From NCBI GenBank assembly GCA_964487285.1, contig CAZAPZ010000005.1, positions 1 to 32,529 of the forward strand: DNA of 32,529 nt. The letters are read 5' to 3'. The notes below the pieces were generated by a model that saw only the letters and a program-made list of their open reading frames with translations, had not been told where the DNA came from and searched no databases. A program made the translations under genes and the position numbers. Positions within the stretch are counted from its first letter, which is position 1; each line of letters opens with the position of its first letter. Below, piece by piece: positions 23,605-31,500 of this stretch. This DNA comes from CAZAPZ01 sp964487285. Its GTDB lineage: Bacteria > Campylobacterota_A > Desulfurellia > JAADFJ01.

Positions 23605-24240
23605 TTATTCTTCTGATTCTGCTAGCATAGTTTTGTTATCCATCAGCCATTCCTCGTAATTTTGAACTATGATATCAGATGATGATAAAAATGCAATCTC
23701 CGGAACATTTTCCGACTTATCTCTCTTTGGCGATTTGGCAACAATGTCTGCAATTCTTATTTGTGGTGAAAGAAGTTTCATTGAAAATATTAGTGCTCTT
23801 CTATCACCTTGTGATCCGGCATGCACTATGCCTCTATTTTGTCCAAGGATGATAATATTTCCCGATGCTCTTATTTGACCTCCCGAATTAAGGTTTCCAA
23901 ACAGTATAAGGTCGCCGTCCGCCTCAATTATCTGACCGCTTCTTATCGTTTTATTAAGCGAAGTTGTTCTATGGGCAGAATGATTTTGTTTTAAGCTAAA
24001 ATCTGAATTTATCTGCATATTTATAGGATGAAAACCGTTGTCAGCGAGTCTTTTAGCAGCTATTGCGGCAAGCTCGCCTGCTTGACTATCAGCTTTCATA
24101 GCAATCGGGCGCTCCTTAAAAATCGCCGAATCCATCATAAACCGGTCTATCTCATTTTCAATCGCAGCAATATTGCCTTGATGTATAATTAGCTCAAAGC
24201 CTACAATACTTTTTCCTTTTACTTCAACTGAATTTTTCAT
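23605..24240 (-). CDS. minC: Septum site-determining protein MinC
   Basis: 211-aa FtsZ polymerisation inhibitor carried to the membrane by MinD. The N-terminal domain (about 1-98) starts KNSVEVKGKSIVGFELIIHQ. The C-terminal beta-helix domain begins near 103 with TIRSGQIIEADGDLILFGNL, then GGQIRASGNIIILGQNRG and AGSQGDRRALIFSM, as in all MinC proteins. The ATG has no ribosome binding site and lies only nine bases beyond a -10 hexamer, so the mRNA is probably leaderless. First gene of minC-minD-minE, divergent from queE. Confidence 0.93.
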   Translation of the reverse strand: MKNSVEVKGKSIVGFELIIHQGNIAAIENEIDRFMMDSAIFKERPIAMKADSQAGELAAIAAKRLADNGFHPINMQINSDFSLKQNHSAHRTTSLNKTIRSGQIIEADGDLILFGNLNSGGQIRASGNIIILGQNRGIVHAGSQGDRRALIFSMKLLSPQIRIADIVAKSPKRDKSENVPEIAFLSSSDIIVQNYEEWLMDNKTMLAESEE

Positions 24241-24248
24241 ACATTAAC

Positions 24249-24276
24249 ATTTTATCAAAAAATTTTCAAGTTGCAA
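24249..24276 (-). promoter_or_regulatory. minCDE promoter (shares its -35 with queE)
   Basis: Read on the minus strand, TTGCAA (24276-24271), 16 bases, then TAAAAT (24254-24249). The ATG of minC is at 24240, so transcription would begin at or within about three bases of the start codon. TTGCAA is its own reverse complement and also serves the plus-strand promoter. Confidence 0.55.
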
Positions 24277-24298
24277 ACAGTCTTATTTCGTATATAAT
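24271..24298 (+). promoter_or_regulatory. queE promoter (shares its -35 with minC), leaderless transcript
   Basis: TTGCAA (24271-24276), 16 bases, then a perfect TATAAT (24293-24298). The GTG start of queE is at 24305, exactly where transcription should begin, and no ribosome binding site precedes it. Confidence 0.6.
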
Positions 24299-24304
24299 AA
24301 ATTC

Positions 24305-24964
24305 GTGAAGCTTCCGATTGCAGAGACATTTATTTCTATACAAGGCGAAGGAACGAATGTGGGAATGTATGCCTTTTTTGTCCGATCTTTCGGATGCAAT
24401 CTAAGATGTGCATGGTGTGATACGAAACAAAGCTACGGCAAAAATCGTTTTTCTCTTTATACAGTTGATGATGTTGCCTCAATGATTAAGAATTCACCTG
24501 CTAAAACGGTTATTTTAACAGGGGGAGAACCTGCAATTTATCATGATTTTTTTTCATCTCTTATTGACATTGCGCCGGCGGATTATTTTATGGAAACAAA
24601 CGGAACAATTCGGATAGGTGATTTGATTGATAAACTTAAATTTATATCAATTTCACCTAAGCTTAATTCATCTCAAGAATATTATGACATGAATATAATA
24701 AAAGAGTTTGTAAGTTACAGTGCAGACGGAGAGATGAAGTTAGTAATAGGAAATTCAAAAGACTTGGATGATGCTGTCAAAATCACGAAACTTGTTCTTG
24801 ATATCAGAGAAGATTTGCCGATTGTTATTCAGCCGGCAGAATTGACTAATTACACTGAAGAAATAAAAGCTATATACAAGATGGTCTTTGAGAACCAATA
24901 TTTATCAACATTAAAGAATCTAAGGTTCATTCCACAGGTGAATAAATTATGTAAATTAAAGTAG
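24305..24964 (+). CDS. queE: 7-carboxy-7-deazaguanine synthase (radical SAM)
   Basis: 219-aa radical SAM enzyme that converts 6-carboxytetrahydropterin to 7-carboxy-7-deazaguanine on the route to queuosine. The signature is SIQGEGTNVGMYAFFVRSFG followed by the [4Fe-4S] motif CNLRCAWC (Cys31, Cys35, Cys38), the CX3CX2C pattern; TGGEPAIY binds SAM. The length is typical. No queC, queD or queF is adjacent. The start is GTG at 24305 without a ribosome site, coincident with the expected transcription start. The next gene follows after 9 bp with a strong ribosome site. Confidence 0.93.
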   Translation: MKLPIAETFISIQGEGTNVGMYAFFVRSFGCNLRCAWCDTKQSYGKNRFSLYTVDDVASMIKNSPAKTVILTGGEPAIYHDFFSSLIDIAPADYFMETNGTIRIGDLIDKLKFISISPKLNSSQEYYDMNIIKEFVSYSADGEMKLVIGNSKDLDDAVKITKLVLDIREDLPIVIQPAELTNYTEEIKAIYKMVFENQYLSTLKNLRFIPQVNKLCKLK

Positions 24965-24973
24965 GAGGTTTTT

Positions 24974-25468
24974 ATGGAGTATGTCTATGTTTCCTTGCCG
25001 TTCAGAGAACAGGCTATACCGGATGTTGCTTATAAGGATGATTGTTCTATATATCCGGAAATTATAGATGATAGCTTGTGGTTTTCTTTCTTTGATGATA
25101 ATGTTGAATCGCTTATGAAGAAAGAGGGCGATTCTTTACGCATTATTTTGCGTGCAGCTTATTTTGATTTTGAAGCAGGTATTAAAAAAATAGTCGTTGT
25201 TGGCGTTTTGCAGCCCGATTATGCAACGCTTAGGAAAAACGGACGCTACCAATTTAAGTGCAAAGATATGCATATTCTAAAAACAAACAACTTTTTTGAT
25301 ATAACACAGAGGATAACAGGATACGGCATAAATCGTAAAATAATGAAGAGCAGCAGCAGCAATCATCCTGAATACAAAGATCTGCTCTCTGATTGGTTTA
25401 GACATGTTTTGGATAAAAAGAACGATTACGAACAGTTTATTAACTCATTTAAGGGCGTTAAACCATGA
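24974..25468 (+). CDS. Conserved-looking protein of unknown function, coupled to EF-G-like GTPase
   Basis: 164-aa soluble protein that I do not recognise. There is no signal peptide, membrane helix or cysteine motif. The N-terminal part is acidic (YKDDCSIYPEIIDDS), the middle strand-rich (GIKKIVVVGVLQPDYATL) and the C-terminus helical with a run of four serines (residues about 131-134) and HPEYKDLLSDWFRHVLDKK. A strong AGGAGG (24963-24968) precedes the ATG, so it is clearly translated. Its stop overlaps the EF-G-like start (ATGA), so the two are likely made together. A ribosome- or GTPase-associated role is only a guess from position. Confidence 0.7.
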   Translation: MEYVYVSLPFREQAIPDVAYKDDCSIYPEIIDDSLWFSFFDDNVESLMKKEGDSLRIILRAAYFDFEAGIKKIVVVGVLQPDYATLRKNGRYQFKCKDMHILKTNNFFDITQRITGYGINRKIMKSSSSNHPEYKDLLSDWFRHVLDKKNDYEQFINSFKGVKP

Positions 25469-27438
25469 AACATTATAATTTTGCAATTATAGGACAACGC
25501 AGCTCTGGAAAAACAACATTGAGCGAACGAATACTTTTTGAAACTAAAAATATCAGCAGAATGGGCAGCACGACCGATGGGAGTTGCGTAACGGATTATC
25601 ATAGGACGGAAGTTGAAAGGGGGTTTTCAATTCAGCTGTCACTGTTTAATTTTGAGAGAAACGGTTCATCTTTTGATGCAATAGACACTCCAGGCTATTC
25701 GGATTTCACAGGTGAAGCTCGCTGCGGCATTGCTGCGGCAGATAACATCATTTATGTGGCAGACAGCACTGAAAACCTAAAAGCACATGGATTTAGGCTG
25801 CTTCTTGAAACGAGGAAAAGAACAACTCCTGTTGTTGTTTTTATTAATAAACTGGATTCGGAACGGTCTGAATTTGATAAATGTTATGCCGCACTAAAAG
25901 AGGCGAATGACCGTGTAGTTTTAACTCAAATTCCATTGGGAGATAAATTTAGTGCCGTAAGCCATCTTCTTGAAACAGATGAGTTTCCTGAAGAAGTCAG
26001 GGAAAAGGCTTTGCGGATGAAGAAAGACCTCACGGAAAATATTGTTGAACATGACGACCAACTTATGGAACGATATTTTGACGGCGAAACACTTACAGCT
26101 GAAACTTTGAGAAATGCATTAAAAAATGATATAACGGTGGGAGCAATTGTTCCTACTTACATTGGATCTTCCTTAACCGGTGTAGGAGTAAGCGAGCTTC
26201 TTGACGCAATAAAAAGATGGTTTATTCCCTCCGATCAGATAAGTTTTAAAGTGGGCGATGAGAAAATAATGCCTGGCAATAACCTTGTAACATCTGTTTT
26301 TAAAACATTCAACGATCCGAAAGCAGGCAGAACAAATTGCATAAGAATCTGGTCGGGGACGCTTAAATCCGATTCAACTTATTACAATAGCACAAAAAAT
26401 AGTAATGAGCGATTTGGTTCTATTTATAAACTTCAAGGTAAAAAAACAACACCTGCTGATACTGCTAAGACAGGTGAGTTTGTGGCTGTGAACAAACTGA
26501 AACATACATTAACCGGCAATACAATTACAGATGGTGCTAAGGTGCAAATCGAACCTCCTTATATACCACCTGCACTTATCAGCTATAAAATAAGTGGAAA
26601 AAATAAAGAAGATACGGAGAAGCTTGGCGGATATCTTTCGAAAATACTTGAAGAAGACGGAAGTTTGAGATATAAAAATAGCGAAACCGGTGAATTTGTA
26701 CTTTCAGGCATGGGAAAGCTGCATATCGATGTAACGGTTGAAAAATTAAAAAAGCGTTATGGGATCGAGGTCGTTATAGAGCCGCCTTCAATACCTTACA
26801 GAGAGACAATTAAAAAAGAGGTAACTGCTCAAGGAAAATATAAAAAACAGTCAGGTGGACATGGACAATATGGAGATTGTAAGATCATAATTTCGCCTAC
26901 CGGCAAGTGGGAAGATGGCGTAGTTTTTTCTGACGAAATAGTTGGAGGCGCTATACCGAGGCAATATATTTCGTCAGTGCAAAAAGGCGTGACGGATGCT
27001 TTGAAAAAAGGCAAAATCGGAGGATATCCGGTTATAGGTATCAAAGTAAGACTTGTTGATGGAACATATCATTCTGTCGATTCATCTGATTTTGCTTTTC
27101 AAATGGCAGGTCAGCTTGCGATAAAAGAAGCGCTTAACAATGCAGACTCTGTTCTTTTGGAGCCGATAGACGATGTAGAGCTAACAGGCAGATCGGATGA
27201 TGTAGGTGCTATTATTGGTGATATAAACTCGCGGAGAGGAGAAATTATAGATATGAAACACCAAGCATTGAAAGGATTTCAACAGATAGAAGCAAGGATG
27301 CCGGAGTCTGAGCTTCTTGAATATGCTCCGGCGCTGCGTTCGATAACGGCAGGATTTGGGCGATTCACAACAAAATTTGAGAAATATAAGGAAGTTCCGG
27401 CTAATATAGTCACGGAACTTTTATCTTCTCAACAATAA
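25465..27438 (+). CDS. Elongation factor G-like translational GTPase
   Basis: 657-aa protein of the EF-G-like family, a second paralogue beside the main FusA in many bacteria. The GTPase domain has G1 GQRSSGKTT (10-18), G3 DTPGYSDF (74-81) and G4 NKLD (128-131); domain II follows at about 275-365. Domains III-V carry KISGKNKEDTEKLGGYLSKI, SGMGKLHIDV, the domain IV-like GHGQYGDCKIIISP and YAPALRSITAGFGRF. Tyr78 stands where canonical EF-G has the catalytic His of DTPGH. A Tyr here is usual in this EF-G-like group, so it is a family trait, not damage. The cellular role of the family is not settled. The gene is coupled by ATGA to the unknown 164-aa gene. Confidence 0.88.
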   Translation: MKHYNFAIIGQRSSGKTTLSERILFETKNISRMGSTTDGSCVTDYHRTEVERGFSIQLSLFNFERNGSSFDAIDTPGYSDFTGEARCGIAAADNIIYVADSTENLKAHGFRLLLETRKRTTPVVVFINKLDSERSEFDKCYAALKEANDRVVLTQIPLGDKFSAVSHLLETDEFPEEVREKALRMKKDLTENIVEHDDQLMERYFDGETLTAETLRNALKNDITVGAIVPTYIGSSLTGVGVSELLDAIKRWFIPSDQISFKVGDEKIMPGNNLVTSVFKTFNDPKAGRTNCIRIWSGTLKSDSTYYNSTKNSNERFGSIYKLQGKKTTPADTAKTGEFVAVNKLKHTLTGNTITDGAKVQIEPPYIPPALISYKISGKNKEDTEKLGGYLSKILEEDGSLRYKNSETGEFVLSGMGKLHIDVTVEKLKKRYGIEVVIEPPSIPYRETIKKEVTAQGKYKKQSGGHGQYGDCKIIISPTGKWEDGVVFSDEIVGGAIPRQYISSVQKGVTDALKKGKIGGYPVIGIKVRLVDGTYHSVDSSDFAFQMAGQLAIKEALNNADSVLLEPIDDVELTGRSDDVGAIIGDINSRRGEIIDMKHQALKGFQQIEARMPESELLEYAPALRSITAGFGRFTTKFEKYKEVPANIVTELLSSQQ

Positions 27439-27467
27439 AAATTAAGAATATGAGCATTTTTCATATC

Positions 27468-27490
27468 ATTGCGAGCTGCAGCGAAGCAAT
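27468..27490. repeat. Short intergenic palindromic element after the EF-G-like gene
   Basis: The element reads ATTGCGAGC, TGCAGC, then GAAGCAAT and is built from arms ATTGC and GCAAT around a GC-rich centre. It resembles short palindromic intergenic repeats of the ATTGCGAGC...GAAGCAAT kind seen between genes of many environmental Gram-negatives. Only one such copy is in the window, so repetition cannot be shown here. Coordinates are accurate to a few bases. Confidence 0.4.
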
Positions 27491-27560
27491 CTATTCCTCT
27501 TAACCGACCTCACAAAACGAAAATAAAAAATGCGTTAGAAAACAACCGATTTTACTTGGC

Positions 27561-27596
27561 TTTAACAAGCTAAGTTATACCCTATAGTATAACTTA
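27561..27596 (+). promoter_or_regulatory. Toxin-antitoxin promoter and palindromic operator
   Basis: TAAGTTATA (27571-27579) and TATAACTTA (27588-27596) are perfect 9-base inverted arms around 8 bases. A promoter fits as TTTAAC (27561-27566), 16 bp, TATAGT (27583-27588), so the palindrome covers the -10. Its right arm touches the AAGGAGG ribosome site (27596-27602) of the antitoxin gene. This layout is what autoregulation by an AbrB-type antitoxin would need. Confidence 0.65.
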
Positions 27597-27607
27597 AGGA
27601 GGCGAAA

Positions 27608-27868
27608 ATGCTCGCTAAAGTATTTGGAAAGGGACAGATTGTTATACCCATAATGTTGAGGAGAAAACTCAATATCAAAATAGGCGATAAAGTAAATATT
27701 ACGGAGGAAAATGACGGCGTGAAAATAACACCCGTTAAGCAAAATAAGCCCATAGCAAATCTTGCCGGTATATTTAATAAATATACCGGTCGAAAAATCA
27801 ACGATGATCAAATAAACAAAATAACCGAAAACGAATTGATAGAGTCTTACCAAAATGAGATATATTGA
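27608..27868 (+). CDS. AbrB/SpoVT-AbrB-fold antitoxin
   Basis: 86-aa protein with the swapped-hairpin DNA-binding domain at its N-terminus: AKVFGKGQIVIPIMLRRKLN, then IKIGDKVNITEENDGVKITPV (about 3-45). The C-terminal half (about 46-86, with IFNKYTGRKINDDQINKITE) would wrap around the toxin. It lies before a PIN-domain gene that it overlaps by 14 bp, the usual antitoxin-toxin order. AAGGAGG precedes the ATG, and a 9-base palindrome overlaps its promoter. The pair would be called a VapBC-type system. Confidence 0.88.
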   Translation: MLAKVFGKGQIVIPIMLRRKLNIKIGDKVNITEENDGVKITPVKQNKPIANLAGIFNKYTGRKINDDQINKITENELIESYQNEIY

Positions 27869-28253
27869 TACTAACATCTTTTTACGTTTTCTTACAGAAG
27901 AGAAGGGAAACTTACCTCAAGATCTATTGGAATTTTTTCAAAATTTGCAGGATGGAAGTACGAAGGCAAAGTGCCTTGATATCGTGTTTTTTCAGGTTAT
28001 CTTTGTTTTAAAAAGTTTCTACAAAGTGAACAAGGACGAGATTATCAAGATTATGGAAAATATGCTGTCTTTAGACGGTCTTTATATAAAAAACAGAAGA
28101 ATATTAGAAAAAACGCTTGAACTATGGGAAAAGCATTCGGATGATATCATAGATTGTTATATTGTTGCAAACATGGAGCAAGATGGAGAAAATGAGTTAT
28201 ACACATTTGATAAAAAAATCAAAAATCTCGGAGTAAAAACCATTGCCTTTTAA
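27855..28253 (+). CDS. PIN-domain toxin (VapC-like), with Gln in place of a catalytic Glu
   Basis: 132-aa PIN-domain protein, expected to be a Mg2+-dependent RNase toxin neutralised by the AbrB-type antitoxin. Visible acidic positions are Asp5 in RYIDTNIFLRFL, the Asp pair in DDIIDCYIVANME and Asp in YTFDKKIKNLG. The second conserved acid, normally Glu in an (I/V)xxxExxxVL block, aligns with Gln47 in DIVFFQVIFVLKSFYKV. Loss of that carboxylate would be expected to weaken metal binding, so the toxin may be attenuated or inactive. It starts within the antitoxin gene. The length is normal. Confidence 0.85.
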   Translation: MRYIDTNIFLRFLTEEKGNLPQDLLEFFQNLQDGSTKAKCLDIVFFQVIFVLKSFYKVNKDEIIKIMENMLSLDGLYIKNRRILEKTLELWEKHSDDIIDCYIVANMEQDGENELYTFDKKIKNLGVKTIAF

Positions 28254-28408
28254 AATACGATCAATTTATCCACTATTTCTTAATCATCGTATATTAGTTC
28301 TATTAAGCAGTTCGGCTTTGACAACTTTCTTCAATGTGTGCTGCTGGAGTAATAGAAGGCAAATAAGAACATCCCAGTCATTAGTCTTTTAAAACCGATC
28401 GTAATGCT

Positions 28409-28463
28409 GTTCCCACCTTCTGCTCTCCAAAGGTTGAAGGAACTATTAGGCTTATAAAAGCCT
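28409..28463. terminator. Hairpins between the toxin gene and pilY1 (possible bidirectional terminator)
   Basis: Two stems lie in the convergent interval 28254-28543: GTTCC/GGAAC (28409-28413 with 28439-28443), and AGGCTT/AAGCCT with a 4-base loop (28448-28463). Neither is followed by a proper T-run. The rest of this 290-bp interval is AT-rich and low in complexity (for example repeated TTAGTTA-type words near 28480) with no gene. Confidence 0.3.
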
Positions 28464-28543
28464 GCATTTGTCCACCATTAACTAATAACTAATAAACATT
28501 TAATATCTTTTCTTCTCTTTAATTCAGCATTCAACATTCGCCG

Positions 28544-31500
28544 TTACCTTTCATACCAGTGAATAAAGCGATTGATGGGATGGGGACTGCCGATAGAAAC
28601 TACTGTGGGTCCCGGAGATGTTACACCCGGTATTAGTCCGCTTCTTCTTCCGCCTTCTGACCCGGGTCCGGAAAAGTAGGATTTATTTACTCTTGTTATA
28701 GCTCCGGTTGATGTTTGAATTAAAACCGGACTAAGTTCGGAAACTGCGCCGCCGTTTGAATAGTTAAGCTCATAGACACGGCTGTTTCCGCCATAGCTGC
28801 AGATATCTGATGTCGGGGCGGTAGTCGCAAAAAATACGGTTCCATTTGAGGATACAGTAGGATCTGAAATCATACGTTCGGAATTAGCTGAGGAGGTAGC
28901 CGGGTCCAGATTAATATACCAACCGTTAGTTATATTAGCAGCGGCCGGATCACTTGTAACATCTGTTAATGATCCTGATCCCGATATAGGCGAACATGAG
29001 TTGTTGTAGCCGCTTCCGTTATAGCAGGGATCGATAACTCCATATAGATCTCTTTGAGCATCCGAATCATCGGTAGCGGTAAAATATCTGCCGGTTCCGG
29101 CAAAAACCCACAGTTTGTTGTTTGTTTTATCTTGAAGTACAGATGTTGAAGCTGTAACCGGGCCGATTCCGCCTATCAGCTTGCTTATTTGCCAATTAGT
29201 CGGAGTCTTGTCGTCTGTTACAAGCCGCAGAACACCGCCATCCCAATTTGAACCTTGCTTATAGTTATAGCCAAAATAAAGTGCATCATCGGAATAATTT
29301 ACGCCCAAGTCTATCACACCGTTAGTAAGCCGCCCGGCAAAGGCATCATAGTTGCCTGTTACGGTAGTATCGCATGTCAAACTTGAAGATCCGGTACAGT
29401 TTGATCCGCTCAGCTGCCATTTACGCTCAAGCTTTCCTGTGCCGAGATCAAGCGCATACAAAAACAGCGGCTGATGAATTGTGCCGTTATATTTATCCGG
29501 CCCTGATGCAAAAACGACATACCAATTGCCGTTTTTGGTATTATCATCAACTGGATTTCCATCTACGGTTTTCTTGGCCGGAATATGAATTATTGCCGGA
29601 CCGGTAGTAGAGAATGCCAGATTGTTGTCGGTAAATTCCCATAGCAGCTTTGGATGTTCGGTGTTTGTTATGTCAAGTGCAAAATAGGACGATCTTCCAA
29701 CTCCTGCAGCCGGGCTGCTAAGAGCCGGCGGGTGTATAGCAGGAGAACTGCTATTACTTGCACCGCATGCTCCGCCCAAACGCAGGCCTCCGATAAGAAT
29801 AGTCCGCCAGCTATCTTTTGTTTTGATATCATCGGCAACATTGTTGTACGAGGTGTTTGAGCTGTTGTAAACCGAAGCATCCACGATCGTAGGGGTCAAA
29901 TCCACATAATAAAGATGGCAATAGTTTGGATCGGCATAATATTTTAGATACGGCAGAATATTCTCAGGAATATACGCCCAAAGCTCACTTCCAAGCGGTT
30001 TGCCTAACGTTGGCTTACCCGATGTCCCACCCGATTCATATCTATTAAGCGTAAAGATTTTCGAGCCCTGCCCATACAAAACGGTTGGCCTGCCAAGCTT
30101 GAATGCATGCAGCATTCCGTCGTTTGCCCCCACAACCACAATTCCCATTCGATCTTTATACGCAGCACTGTCTATGAAATCTTTATATGTCTGATCGCCG
30201 TAATCTTTGTAATAGCTTCCAACGGGAATTGAGCTCACAATCTTTGGTGTTGAATAGATGATATCGCCAAGTTTATAAACGCCGGTTTGTCCATCCATTG
30301 TCACGGTTCGCGAGCGAAATCCAGAGCTGTCGTCGCCTCTTATATAATTTATCAAATCTGCAGCTGAAGTTGACGATGATGTGTCGAGATAAGGCTCAAG
30401 CTTCAAGGCAAAATTAGAGGTAAAAGGCGTTGATGTAAACGGGGCAGATGTACTTCCGCCGCCTGTAGCGGTAAAGATATCTCTTGATGCAGCAGACTGC
30501 TTGAACAGTTGGTTTCCGGCATCCCAAACAGGTATTGTATCATTAATAGATATCGTTGCAATTGGCGTTGAGCTGTCTTTTGCTCCGTTTCCATCAGCAT
30601 CGGCGAAAAGATTGACTTTCGATGGATCGGAGGAATTAAACTCCATAATATAATCTTTTGCAAGATCAAGCGTCGGCCCCGAAGTGTCAGCCGTTGATGT
30701 GTAGTTGTCCTCTCTGATATTCTGAGCAAACGGCCCGAGATAATACCAGAAATTCTTAAGATCTCCCGCCCAGCTGATTTCAGTTCCGCTGCTGAATACT
30801 TTTTTTGGAAAAAAGAGCGCCTGAACAATATTCGCGCCCGCCTTTCCGCTTGTTGAAACAACCGACGCGGCAGAACCGGAAGAAGCACGTTTGAGGATGT
30901 TACTGATTGCCGATTCGAGAGAAATTTTTAACTGATATCCATCACTTGCCTTAAAATAATTATCCGGTATGCCATTACCATTTTGATCCCATTCTGACTC
31001 GAGATCCGGTATGCCATTACCATTTTGATCGATAAATCCACCATACTTTGCCGTTTTCTTAAGTATATCCTGCGCTATGGGCGAATTATTAAATGCTAAA
31101 ACAGTGTATGTCGTCAAATTTTGTTTGCCAGTGAAATCACTTCTCAAATCACTCATGTGCGCCCAGTAAGCTACACCTTCAAGATAATATGTTCCTTGCA
31201 TATCATTTGCATGTTTTTTCCATTGACTCGAATAACCCTCATTTGCAGCAATCTTATCCATCCATGTTTTTACATTAAAACCATCACTTACATTAGTTAG
31301 GCTACTTCCCCAATATCCACCAGGCAGGTTTTCATCCTTTGTCGATTCACCATCTGTTAAGATAATATCAAAGTTTTTTTGACATCTATATTGTATTGGG
31401 TCATGTGCCGAATAGTTGCTTTTTTGATATGCACTGGCTTTAATACCAAAATAGCGTGTCGCTTCATACAGAGACTCGGCTAACGGAGTCCATGTAGATG

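Noticed and set aside
26000..26030. The His-to-Tyr change in DTPGY of the EF-G-like protein as inactivation
   Set aside because: Tyr at this position is usual in the EF-G-like subfamily.
28470..28500. TTAGTTA-type repeated words as a CRISPR or tandem repeat
   Set aside because: The unit is short and irregular; no spacer-repeat pattern is present here or elsewhere in the window.
30403..30888. 161-codon minus-strand frame rich in Arg, Ser and Leu inside pilY1
   Set aside because: Alternative frame of pilY1 on the same strand, with low-complexity composition and no start signal.
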